Shown: piece after piece, positions 53,314 through 60,882 of the stretch | Position numbering within the stretch: position 1 is the first letter of the stretch | Layout of the letters: every line of letters starts with the position of its first letter | Assembly: GCA_002342805.1 (NCBI GenBank) | Contig: DDQW01000059.1 | Location: forward strand, 1-60,882 | Length of the DNA: 60,882 nucleotides | Direction of reading: 5' to 3' | Source of the DNA: Clostridiales bacterium UBA2432 | GTDB taxonomy: Bacteria; Bacillota; Clostridia; Lachnospirales; Vallitaleaceae | The notes under the pieces: generated by a model | The model's input: only the letters and a program-made list of their open reading frames with translations | Told to the model about the DNA's origin: nothing | Database searches by the model: none | Translations under genes and position numbers: made by a program

Positions 53314-54486
53314 ATGAATAATGAACGTTTTGAAAGCTATAGTGAAATTACGGAAAAGGAAATCGGGCAGGCATTAGACTTTGCCTATCAGCACATCAGA
53401 AAATATGTGCCGGAATTTACCACGTCTTTTCAGAATGCCTATAGTGAAAACAATTTCTACAAACCGATTCCAAATAATTATTGGACAACCGGTTTTTGGA
53501 CAGGTGAGATTTGGTTAGCCTATGAGTATAGCCAAGATGAAGTACTTAAAAAAGCTGCGGAAGTTCAAGTGCAAAGCTTTCTAGAACGGATTGATCAAAA
53601 AATCGAAGTTGATCATCATGATATGGGATTTTTATATTCACCATCGTGTGTGGCCGCTTACAAACTTACAGGCAATCAAAAGGGATGGGAAGCAGCAGTT
53701 AAAGCCGCCGATCAACTCATTACACGTTTTCATGATGTGGGCCAATTTATCCAAGCATGGGGACCCATGAATGCACCTGAAAACTATCGCTTAATCATTG
53801 ATTGTTTATTGAATTTACCCCTACTTTATTGGGCATCAGAAGAAACCGGTGAGACACATTATAAGGAAATCGCCGATCAGCATATTCATACAGCAATTAA
53901 CAATGTTATTCGTGAGGATTATTCAACATGGCATACATTTTTCTTTGATATGGAAACCGGCCAACCGGATCATGGAGAGACTTGCCAAGGATATAAAAAC
54001 GATTCGGCATGGGCAAGAGGCCAGGCATGGGGAATCTATGGATGTGCCTTGGCTTATAAATATTTAAAAGACGATCGATATATTCAACTCTTTGAGAATG
54101 TAACACAGTACTATTTGAACCATTTGCCCAAAGATTTAGTACCTTATTGGGATTTAACCTTTACAGATGGGTCAAGTGAGCCAAGAGACTCTTCAAGCGC
54201 ATCCATAGCTGCATGTGGTCTCCTGGAAATGGCAAAGTATGTTGATTCCAAAAAGGCAAAAACATATCAGTCGATTGCAAAGAAAATGATGAAGTCCCTT
54301 GTTAGTCATTATGCTGTCACCGATCATGAAATGTCCAACGGACTCGTTTTGCATAGTACCTATTCCAATCGAACGCCTTATAATACCTGTGATCATAAGG
54401 GTGTGGATGAGTGTAATATATGGGGCGATTACTTTTATATGGAAGCATTAACCCGTTTATATACTGACTGGAATTTGTATTGGTAA
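53314..54486 (+). CDS. GH88 unsaturated glucuronyl/galacturonyl hydrolase
   Basis: A 390-residue alpha6/alpha6-barrel enzyme of family GH88. Two aspartates equivalent to the catalytic pair of Bacillus unsaturated glucuronyl hydrolase are seen: D103 in VDHHDMGFLYSP and D163 in RLIIDCLLNLPLLYW, 60 residues apart (61 in the Bacillus enzyme). ARGQAWGIYG is a further family block. There is no signal peptide. It hydrates the 4,5-double bond left by a lyase, releasing the unsaturated uronic acid, and so completes the degradation begun by the heparinase-like protein. Confidence 0.92.
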   Translation: MNNERFESYSEITEKEIGQALDFAYQHIRKYVPEFTTSFQNAYSENNFYKPIPNNYWTTGFWTGEIWLAYEYSQDEVLKKAAEVQVQSFLERIDQKIEVDHHDMGFLYSPSCVAAYKLTGNQKGWEAAVKAADQLITRFHDVGQFIQAWGPMNAPENYRLIIDCLLNLPLLYWASEETGETHYKEIADQHIHTAINNVIREDYSTWHTFFFDMETGQPDHGETCQGYKNDSAWARGQAWGIYGCALAYKYLKDDRYIQLFENVTQYYLNHLPKDLVPYWDLTFTDGSSEPRDSSSASIAACGLLEMAKYVDSKKAKTYQSIAKKMMKSLVSHYAVTDHEMSNGLVLHSTYSNRTPYNTCDHKGVDECNIWGDYFYMEALTRLYTDWNLYW

Positions 54487-54516
54487 AAGAGCGTTTATAG
54501 GATATAGGAGGGTATT

Positions 54517-56367
54517 ATGCGACGATTTGACTTAGACATCTATAAGAATGCATTTAAAACAAAAAAAGACCTGGAAAAATATATTTTAGACCTATTAAAG
54601 CCTCTAGAAAATGCTTTTATTCGAAGTAATACGCGGATTCATATAAAAAACACAAGTACCGGTTCGAGTGACAGTGTCTCTCAGATGGAAGGCTTTTCAC
54701 GAATTATATGGGGCCTAGTGGCATTAGAAAACGTTGATGCAGACTATAGCATGTGGAAAAAAATTCGTGATGGACTTATTAACGGAACCACACCGGGGCA
54801 TAAAGACTATTTCGGTGAGGTGGGCGACTATGACCAACGTCTTGTAGAGATGGCGGCAATAGCTTATGCATTTGCCTTGAAGCCAGCCTATATTTATGAT
54901 CCCTTATCGGACACGGAAAAACAAAATCTTTACCAATGGCTCGATCAAGCCAATGCTCGTGAGGCGCATAACTGTAACTGGAAGTTTTTTCGTGTTATGG
55001 TCAACATCGGCTTTAAAACACTAGGATTAGCCTATAATAAAGAGCAAATGGAATCCTATATGGATGATTTGGATACATATTATCTTGAGAACGGTTGGTA
55101 TCGGGATGGAGATGTCGAAGGTGCCCACGCTGAGTATTATATACCTTTTGCAATGCACTATTATGGACTTTTCTATAGCAAATTCATGAACGATGTTGAT
55201 CCAAAGCGTTCGAAAATCTATCGTGAACGGGCTATTGATTTTGCCAAAGAATTTATCTATTGGTTTTCAGAAGATGGATCAGCACTTCCCTATGGACGTA
55301 GTCTAGCCTATCGATTTGCCCAAGTCGCCTTTTGGTCCATGATGGTTGTCACAGATACCATAGGTCCATTTACAATTGGACAGATCAAAGGAATTATCCT
55401 TCGTCACTTACGATGGTGGAATCAACAAGCCATCTATGACGCTCAAGGCTTTCTAACCATAGGTTATGCTTATGACCAGGTCTTTATGACGGAAGAATAT
55501 ATTGGGTCCGGATCGGTCTATTGGAGTTTGAAGACCCTTGTTATTGGTGTGTTACCGGAAAATCACCCTTTTTGGCAGGCCGATGAAGAAGCTTTTCCTA
55601 AGCTAGAATCCGTTCAAGTACAGAAGGCGCCCCGACTTGTTTTTAAGCGTCAGCAAGGCCATAATCAAGTTCTTGCTTATAATAGCGGAAATTATCATAC
55701 CAATGGACATATTCATGTGGAATGTAAGTATGAAAAGTTTGTCTATTCAACAATGTTTGGATTTTCCGTACCGCGAAGTCATCGTCGACTAGAATTTGGA
55801 GCTTTTGACTCAACGTTAGCTATTTCATTGGATGGAAGCTATTATCGTCACAAAGATAAAAGTATTCAAATTGAGCTTAGTGATGAGATGATTAAAACAG
55901 TTTGGAAGCCCTTTGAAACAGTGAATGTTGAGACGCATTTAGTTCTTGGTTATCCCTGGCATATTCGCTTGCATCGCATAGAAACCGATAGGGACATTTA
56001 CACGGCAGAAGGAGGCTTTGCCATTGGGCTAGAATCTTTGGATGACAAAGAATATCAACGACAATTAGTTGTAAATAATCGTGAGGCAAGTTGTTCGACA
56101 GACCTAGCCTATAGCCAAATTATAAACTTACTAGGCAATCAAAGGCCGGAAATGATCAAACCCGCCAGTAACACGAATATTATGAACGCAAGAACATTGA
56201 TTCCCACACTCACATGTAGTCTGAAGGCAGGAATTCATTGGATTGCCTCTTATGTTTCAGGTGATGAAGGGGAATATACACCAGAAAAATATCCTCAAAT
56301 CGTTTTAGCAGATAAGAAGTACATTATTTCATTAAACAATGGAAAAGAATACACAGTAAATACTTGA
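54517..56367 (+). CDS. DUF2264 protein, probable glycoside-processing enzyme
   Basis: A 616-residue cytoplasmic protein (no signal peptide) whose first 360 residues fit DUF2264, an alpha/alpha-barrel: SVSQMEGFSRIIWGLVALE, GDYDQRLVEMAAIAYA, RDGDVEGAHAEYYIPFAMHY and YGRSLAYRFAQVAFW. A beta-rich C-terminal half follows (YSTMFGFSVPRSH). From memory, unchecked, some relatives are placed in a GH family with beta-glucuronidase activity. Acting next to GH88 and a heparinase-like lyase, it may trim saturated uronic acid residues. The function is not established from sequence. Confidence 0.75.
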   Translation: MRRFDLDIYKNAFKTKKDLEKYILDLLKPLENAFIRSNTRIHIKNTSTGSSDSVSQMEGFSRIIWGLVALENVDADYSMWKKIRDGLINGTTPGHKDYFGEVGDYDQRLVEMAAIAYAFALKPAYIYDPLSDTEKQNLYQWLDQANAREAHNCNWKFFRVMVNIGFKTLGLAYNKEQMESYMDDLDTYYLENGWYRDGDVEGAHAEYYIPFAMHYYGLFYSKFMNDVDPKRSKIYRERAIDFAKEFIYWFSEDGSALPYGRSLAYRFAQVAFWSMMVVTDTIGPFTIGQIKGIILRHLRWWNQQAIYDAQGFLTIGYAYDQVFMTEEYIGSGSVYWSLKTLVIGVLPENHPFWQADEEAFPKLESVQVQKAPRLVFKRQQGHNQVLAYNSGNYHTNGHIHVECKYEKFVYSTMFGFSVPRSHRRLEFGAFDSTLAISLDGSYYRHKDKSIQIELSDEMIKTVWKPFETVNVETHLVLGYPWHIRLHRIETDRDIYTAEGGFAIGLESLDDKEYQRQLVVNNREASCSTDLAYSQIINLLGNQRPEMIKPASNTNIMNARTLIPTLTCSLKAGIHWIASYVSGDEGEYTPEKYPQIVLADKKYIISLNNGKEYTVNT

Positions 56368-56392
56368 CATTGATAATCATTACCATTACAAT
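56364..56392 (+). promoter_or_regulatory. desaturase promoter with overlapping Fur box
   Basis: TTGACA (56364-56369), a 17-nt spacer and TACAAT (56387-56392). Within the spacer, TGATAATCATTACCA (56371-56385) matches the 7-1-7 Fur consensus TGATAATNATTATCA at all but one defined base. A bound Fur dimer would cover the space between -35 and -10. The -35 overlaps the DUF2264 stop codon. Confidence 0.75.
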
Positions 56393-56437
56393 AGTAAGTA
56401 GTTATTGATACTACATGACTTTGTAAAGGAGATTTTC

Positions 56438-57439
56438 ATGGATAAAAAAGAATGGAATGTACAATTAAAGCCTTTTGCAAGACCCAATCATAAAAAGGCA
56501 ATGATTCAGATTTTAAATACTGTTGTTATATATATAGCGTTATTGATATTTACAATGTATTTGTATCAAGCAGATACGAGTATCTTATATATTATTCCCT
56601 TAATCATTGTTACCGGCTTATTCATGATACGTGTTTTTATTCTATTTCATGATTGTACACATCAATCATTTACCTCAAGTAGAAAATGGAATGAACGCTT
56701 AGGATATTTTTTCGGAATTCTGACGTTTACATCTTATGCAGCATGGCAAAAAGATCATAATATACATCATGGTGCTGTAGGTAATCTTGATCGACGGGGT
56801 GCCGGCGACATCTGGACATTAACTATTGAAGAATATAATGAGAAACCGATGTTAATGAAAGCTTGGTACCGGTTGTTTAGACATCCAATGTTTTTATTTA
56901 CAGTGGCTCCGATCTTTCTCTTTACAGTTTTGCAACGTATTCCAACCAAGCATGCAAGACGTCGAGAGCATTTAGGCTATTTAATCACCAATATTGGTAT
57001 TCTATTACAAGCAGGACTCTTATCATATATGTTTAGCATCAGTACTTATCTAATTATTCAATTATCCGTGATGTTCATTGGAGGAACGGTGGGTGTATGG
57101 ATGTTTTATGTTCAGCATCAGTTTGAAGAGGTGTATTGGGAAGAAGCAAGTGAATGGAATAGTGTGGATGCTGCATTAAAAGGGAGTACCTTCTATCAGC
57201 TTCCGGCAATACTTGAATGGTTTAGCGGTTATATCGGATATCACCATATACATCACCTGAATTCCCGTATCCCCAATTATCATCTAAAAAAATGTTACTA
57301 TACCATTCAGGAATTACAAGAAGTAAAAACAATTCGATTTAAAGAAAGTTTAAAGCTAGCTTTATTACAAATATATGATCAAAAAAGAAAACGCTTAATC
57401 TCATTTCAAGAGCTTAACTTAAGAAAAAATTATAATTAA
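56438..57439 (+). CDS. membrane fatty acid desaturase (diiron, oxygen dependent)
   Basis: A 333-residue protein with two pairs of membrane helices and three histidine boxes: HDCTH (71-75), HNIHH (107-111) and HHIHH (269-273). These bind the two irons of acyl-lipid desaturases such as Bacillus Des. I start at 56438 after AAAGGAG. The reaction needs molecular oxygen and an electron donor (ferredoxin or flavodoxin), neither encoded nearby. The closest families are Delta5/Delta12-type desaturases, but hydroxylases or carotene oxygenases share the boxes. Fur control of the promoter is predicted. Confidence 0.88.
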   Translation: MDKKEWNVQLKPFARPNHKKAMIQILNTVVIYIALLIFTMYLYQADTSILYIIPLIIVTGLFMIRVFILFHDCTHQSFTSSRKWNERLGYFFGILTFTSYAAWQKDHNIHHGAVGNLDRRGAGDIWTLTIEEYNEKPMLMKAWYRLFRHPMFLFTVAPIFLFTVLQRIPTKHARRREHLGYLITNIGILLQAGLLSYMFSISTYLIIQLSVMFIGGTVGVWMFYVQHQFEEVYWEEASEWNSVDAALKGSTFYQLPAILEWFSGYIGYHHIHHLNSRIPNYHLKKCYYTIQELQEVKTIRFKESLKLALLQIYDQKRKRLISFQELNLRKNYN

Positions 57440-57493
57440 TACTTATATTTAAGCAATAATTCGGAAAAAATCATACAAATTTGCCAAATAGAC

Positions 57494-57641
57494 TTGATTT
57501 TTTCTCTATATGCGGTATAATATAAGCAACCTTGTATTATGTGTATGTGTATCAAATTATCAGCTGAATTTTTATTGAAAGAAAGCTATAGTTTTGTGCT
57601 ACAAATGAATCAAGGAAATAAAAATTCGGAGGTAATATATT
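57494..57641 (+). promoter_or_regulatory. cold-shock gene promoter and long 5' leader
   Basis: TTGATT (57494-57499), a 16-nt spacer and TATAAT (57516-57521). The start would leave about 114 nt untranslated before the ATG, the length typical of cold-shock mRNAs whose leader is a temperature-responsive structure. I do not see a defined fold by eye. Confidence 0.6.
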
Positions 57642-57839
57642 ATGACAGGAACAGTTAAATGGTTTAATGGAGACAAAGGATTTGGTTTTATCACTTCAGA
57701 CGAAGGAAATGATGTATTCGTACATTACTCACAAATCCAAAAAGACGGTTTCAAAACTTTAGAAGAAGGCGAAAAAGTAGAATTCGACGTAGTTGAAGGA
57801 AACAAAGGCCCTCAAGCAGAAAACGTAGTTAGCTTATAA
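57642..57839 (+). CDS. cspA: cold-shock protein (CspA family)
   Basis: A 65-residue single cold-shock domain: MTGTVKWFNGDKGFGFIT with RNP1 (KGFGFI) and DVFVHYSQI with RNP2 (VFVHY), then EGEKVEFDVVEG and GPQAENV. It is an RNA chaperone that melts mRNA secondary structure. AGGAGG-like TCGGAGG precedes the start. It is monocistronic and followed by a strong terminator. Confidence 0.97.
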   Translation: MTGTVKWFNGDKGFGFITSDEGNDVFVHYSQIQKDGFKTLEEGEKVEFDVVEGNKGPQAENVVSL

Positions 57840-57860
57840 TTTTAACATAAATAGACGTTT

Positions 57861-57892
57861 AACCCCCTAGATTAAAATCTAGGGGGTTTTTT
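57861..57892 (+). terminator. terminator after the cold-shock gene
   Basis: A stem AACCCCCTAGATT/AATCTAGGGGGTT, almost without a loop, followed by T6. The symmetry makes it weakly bidirectional toward the convergent DUF1593 gene. Confidence 0.92.
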
Positions 57893-57908
57893 AGAGGACT
57901 ATTTTTTT

Positions 57909-59810
57909 TTACTCAACATGGATAATCAAACGTTCATATCGTGTTAATTGTGGGCTTCTATGATCCCTTGCTTCTAAAATAATGTGAATGGTCTCACCAG
58001 CTTTGACAGCTTGAGGAATAATAAAATAAGCATCTGTAATAGAATTTTTATTTTGAATCGTAACAGAAGTGTTTGTTGTATCCGCTTCTTTATGTTGATA
58101 CCAGGTATAAGTGACATCATCTTCATCTGGATCATAGCTATTTCGTGCGGAAAGCTCAATATCATCTCCGGGTTTGGCTGAGAAATCTCGAGGGCCATCA
58201 AGTTCAATCACCGGATGATGATTAGCTTCGGTATAAGAGTCAGTATTAGCCCAGTCTAAACGTGCTGCAAAATCATTTTGCGCAAGAGGAATATATTTTT
58301 CAACAGCAGTATAAATAGAGCCACCATCTTTTACATCCGAATAATAAGACCCGTCTTTAGTTACAAAACGGCCACCCCAACCTCCATAAGTTGGATTTTC
58401 ACTTGCACGTAGACCATTTTTAAAAGCATTGAGAAATGACGGAGTATCTCCTTCTAATATTGAAAGCTTTGTATATCTTGAAGCTAGGTTTCCATGATTA
58501 TAGAGATATTTTGTTACCCAATCTTCACCGGTCCATTGATCTTGTTTATTAGTATATCCATAGGTGTCATCAAAAGACATACTACGTATGAGTAAAACTT
58601 CAGGAAAGTGCTCGCGAATATAATCTCCACTATTGTCTTGGAAGGTAATGGAAAAAATACGTGCTTTATCAGCAGCGCGTTTATACTCAGCATCACTATA
58701 ATTTCCACTATATTTTAATTCATATAAGGCCTCAGCAGCGGTATTGAGTCCACCCCATGCTTGTAGCCAAACCGGTCGAGGGTCATCATCTAAGAGAACC
58801 TCAATGATCCGTTCAGATCCAGGCGTTGATCCAAAAGGAGGGACAGCGTTCGGATCATCTTCATCTACATTTTCCCGATTCTCATCACCGAGATATAGCT
58901 TATCAAGTAGAGTAGATGCATCAGGATAACTTGGGTCATGTATTCTTAAATTATTTAAGTCCTTTCCATAGGCTTCTATAACATCTTCAAGCCAATACTG
59001 ATTGGTCGTTTGGCTATTACCATCAAGCTGATAATATGAATTCGTCTGTATGATAGCCTCGATGTCCATCTCATTGGCATAGAATAAGAATCGTACCATG
59101 GATGCACGATCATCACCCTCACCATCTGTCATCGCGATCACACGCGTCTTAGAAAGTTCTGAGGCGGTGGTAGTTGTTTGTGTGTAAGGCTGACGTTTGG
59201 AAGTATCAATAATACGCACAATGATGGTGCTGGCCTCAGCGCGTGTTAAAAATCCCTTTGGATTAAAAGAATGGTCCTCATATCCTGTAATCACTCCTGT
59301 AGCATACGCCGTATATACAGAAGGTTTTAATTGATTATCAATAAAATATACGTCAGGAATTTCATGGAGCATATCTGTTTGAAAACTATCAAATGTTGTG
59401 CCATGTAGTATAAAATCACCTTTTACTGCAAGTTCTGCGGCGACTTCACGTGTGATTGCATCAGACCAAGGGATTCCATGAAGGGTTGATGTGTCTTTGA
59501 TAAGACCCAATTCATAGGCTTTATTAATATAAGGCTTAGCCCAGAACTTAGGAGCTGTAGCCGATAAGTCGGGGTATCCAATAACACTCACAACCATTTT
59601 AAGATATTGTTCAGCCGTTACCTTCTGATTCGGATAAAAAAATCCGTCAGGATATCCATTGATTACGTTCATATTTACAAGTTCCTGTGTATTTGAATAG
59701 GCCCAATGCGAGGAGGGTAAATCAGAGAACTCTTCTTGGGCCATTGGTGTGCAGACGGTTGTACTCATTGCAATAAATAAAATAAGAAAAAAGCTTATAT
59801 ATTTTTTCAT
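57909..59810 (-). CDS. SLH-anchored secreted protein with DUF1593 nucleoside-hydrolase-like domain
   Basis: About 633 residues. A signal peptide ends near residue 24 (TPMA-Q). Three SLH repeats follow (residues about 27-78, 86-131, 149-201), then a DUF1593 domain with MTDGEGDD (227-234), similar to the calcium-binding Asp cluster of nucleoside hydrolases. The C-terminal domain is Ig/PKD-like (HPVIELDGPRDFSAKPGDD, DEDDVTYTWYQ). I start at the ATG at 59810, after AAAGGAG; the GTG upstream lies in that site. DUF1593 proteins have been associated with cellulose-related loci. The substrate is unknown. Confidence 0.85.
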   Translation of the reverse strand: MKKYISFFLILFIAMSTTVCTPMAQEEFSDLPSSHWAYSNTQELVNMNVINGYPDGFFYPNQKVTAEQYLKMVVSVIGYPDLSATAPKFWAKPYINKAYELGLIKDTSTLHGIPWSDAITREVAAELAVKGDFILHGTTFDSFQTDMLHEIPDVYFIDNQLKPSVYTAYATGVITGYEDHSFNPKGFLTRAEASTIIVRIIDTSKRQPYTQTTTTASELSKTRVIAMTDGEGDDRASMVRFLFYANEMDIEAIIQTNSYYQLDGNSQTTNQYWLEDVIEAYGKDLNNLRIHDPSYPDASTLLDKLYLGDENRENVDEDDPNAVPPFGSTPGSERIIEVLLDDDPRPVWLQAWGGLNTAAEALYELKYSGNYSDAEYKRAADKARIFSITFQDNSGDYIREHFPEVLLIRSMSFDDTYGYTNKQDQWTGEDWVTKYLYNHGNLASRYTKLSILEGDTPSFLNAFKNGLRASENPTYGGWGGRFVTKDGSYYSDVKDGGSIYTAVEKYIPLAQNDFAARLDWANTDSYTEANHHPVIELDGPRDFSAKPGDDIELSARNSYDPDEDDVTYTWYQHKEADTTNTSVTIQNKNSITDAYFIIPQAVKAGETIHIILEARDHRSPQLTRYERLIIHVE

Positions 59811-59851
59811 TAAATGCACTCCTTTAAAATCTGTCTATAAAAAGTTACTAC

Positions 59852-59881
59852 TTTCATTATAACATGTTTTTAGTATATAAT
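59852..59881. promoter_or_regulatory. overlapping divergent promoter elements, DUF1593/sfsA
   Basis: TATAAT at 59876-59881 (plus) serves sfsA with a weak TTCATT-like -35. On the minus strand, TGTTATAAT (59864-59856) forms an extended -10 for the DUF1593 gene. The two elements overlap, so the promoters may compete. Confidence 0.4.
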
Positions 59882-59923
59882 AATATAGTAGGGTATGACT
59901 ATAAACTAGAGTTGAGGTTATTT

Positions 59924-60628
59924 ATGAAATACGATGCCGTGGTTCAAGCCACATTTATCCGACGAATCAATCGATTTATCGCAGAAGTTGAATTGGATGG
60001 ACATGTTATTCAAGTACATGTAAAAAATACCGGGCGATGCGCAGAACTATTTATTAAAGGCGTAACAGTCTATCTCGAACCGGCCAAAAACCCAGACCGT
60101 AAAACAAAATATTCCCTTGTTGCCATTGTCAAAAATGGTATACTCATCAATATAGATTCGCAAATTCCAAATGCGGTGGCACAAGAAGCCTTAGAGAACA
60201 ATGACTACTTGAAAGAGCTGATTGGAGAAACTACCTATATCCGTCGCGAAGTCACTTATCAAAAGTCGCGATTTGATATCTACTATGAAAATGAGCACAA
60301 AGGTGCAAAAGGATTTATTGAAGTCAAAGGCGTAACATTAGAAGATGAAGGGATTGCCATGTTTCCGGATGCACCAACACTACGAGGAACAAAGCATATT
60401 CGTGAGCTCATGGATAGCGTGAAGGAAGATTATCAAAGTTACATCTTATTTGTGATTCAAATGAAAGGGGTTCATGTCTTTAAACCCAATCACCGAACAG
60501 ACCCCGTCTTTTCAGAGACATTAATGGAAGCTGAAAAAAACGGCGTTACTATCCTATGCTTGGACAGTATTGTAACACCGGATTCGATTGTACTTGATCG
60601 ACCGATTCCGGTAGAGTTAATATACTAA
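59924..60628 (+). CDS. sfsA: SfsA family DNA/RNA nuclease
   Basis: A 234-residue protein of the sugar fermentation stimulation family. An OB-fold part comes first (VVQATFIRRINRFIAEVELD, VHVKNTGRCAELF). The PD-(D/E)XK-like nuclease core follows: SRFDIYYE, then GFIEVKGVTLEDEGIAMFPDAPT (split by the catalytic E-x-K), and RGTKHIRELM. I start at ATG 59924, after TTGAGG; upstream codons lie in the promoter region. Its cellular role is uncertain, and the E. coli maltose effect may be indirect. Confidence 0.93.
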   Translation: MKYDAVVQATFIRRINRFIAEVELDGHVIQVHVKNTGRCAELFIKGVTVYLEPAKNPDRKTKYSLVAIVKNGILINIDSQIPNAVAQEALENNDYLKELIGETTYIRREVTYQKSRFDIYYENEHKGAKGFIEVKGVTLEDEGIAMFPDAPTLRGTKHIRELMDSVKEDYQSYILFVIQMKGVHVFKPNHRTDPVFSETLMEAEKNGVTILCLDSIVTPDSIVLDRPIPVELIY

Positions 60629-60658
60629 TTCATATCAAAAACATAAAGGAGGAACACG

Positions 60659-60882
60659 ATGAGATTTATATCATGGAACATAGACTCACTAAATGCAGCT
60701 TTAACAAGTGATTCAAATAGGGCGGTGCTTACAAGACAAGTCATTGAGACCATTTTGGCAGAGGATGCAGATGTCATTGCTTTGCAAGAAACCAAGTTAC
60801 CGGGGAAGGGGCCGAGTAAAAAACATATAGAACAATTAGAGAAGTATTTTAAAGGGTACACTTATACATGGAGATCTTCTCA
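60659..60882 (+). CDS. xthA: exodeoxyribonuclease III, N-terminal part (cut by window edge)
   Basis: An ATG after AAGGAGG opens a frame to the window end, 74 codons: MRFISWNIDSLNAALT, then DADVIALQETKLPG with the metal-binding glutamate of the EEP nuclease fold. The WNIDSLNA and LQETK motifs are diagnostic of ExoIII/ApeX AP endonucleases. It is 30 bases downstream of sfsA and probably co-transcribed. The remaining two thirds are outside the window. Confidence 0.9.
   Translation, partial: MRFISWNIDSLNAALTSDSNRAVLTRQVIETILAEDADVIALQETKLPGKGPSKKHIEQLEKYFKGYTYTWRSS

Noticed and set aside
57522..57641. Riboswitch in the leader of the cold-shock gene
   Set aside because: The leader length fits cold-shock mRNAs, and I find no conserved aptamer core (no purine, SAM, TPP or cyclic-di-GMP hallmarks).

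Overview
The window is a low-GC Gram-positive chromosome segment spanning the replication origin. The organism looks like a member of the Clostridia, possibly Lachnospirales or Vallitalea/Petrocella-like. This rests on gene order (dnaA-dnaN-yaaA-recF-gyrB-gyrA one way, rpmH-rnpA-yidD-yidC-jag-mnmE-mnmG-rsmG the other), a DUF4446 gene after parAB, a complete clostridial-type fab/acc operon, SLH-anchored surface proteins, and sigma-A promoters with AGGAGG-type ribosome sites. The genus is inference; no rRNA gene is present.

Layout. Positions 1-17260 are all on the minus strand: a truncated tRNA-Ser(GCU), a BMP-type nucleoside ABC importer (nupNOPQ), a small PH-like membrane protein, a two-subunit class I fumarase, a CAP/SLH surface protein, then gyrA, gyrB, recF, yaaA, dnaN and dnaA. 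The origin is bipartite. A DnaA-box cluster lies upstream of dnaA (17374-17650). A second set of boxes, next to a DnaA-trio-like run and an AT-rich stretch, lies between dnaA and dnaN (15654-15900). From 17848 rightwards most genes are on the plus strand, so transcription follows replication on both sides.

Right arm. The rpmH-to-rsmG block is followed by a GNAT acetyltransferase, an alpha/beta hydrolase, degSU, two parS sites inside long perfect palindromes, parA-parB and DUF4446. Housekeeping genes follow (Cof phosphatase, an ArsR regulator, rsmA, a DUF4097/DUF1700 pair, fxsA, a HAD phosphatase and a CPBP protease). The fatty-acid operon fabH-acpP-fabD-fabG-fabF-accB-fabZ-accC-accD-accA (36393-44547) starts behind a promoter with paired TTTGATNATCAAA operators. 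The operon has no fabT-type regulator gene and no enoyl-ACP reductase.

Accessory part. Positions 44551-56367 form a uronate-saccharide locus. A heparinase II/III-like protein and a YesM/YesN two-component system are on the minus strand. Divergent from them are a lipoprotein, two ABC permeases, a GH88 unsaturated uronyl hydrolase and a DUF2264 protein. Neither enzyme of the lyase/hydrolase pair has a signal peptide, so oligosaccharides are probably imported and finished in the cytoplasm. Beyond it lie an oxygen-dependent fatty-acid desaturase whose promoter carries a near-perfect Fur box, a cold-shock protein, an SLH-anchored DUF1593 protein, sfsA and a truncated exodeoxyribonuclease III.

I found no CRISPR array, insertion sequence, prophage or obvious defence system. 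The most notable non-coding signals are the parS palindromes, the DnaA-trio region, the fab operator and the Fur-controlled desaturase.
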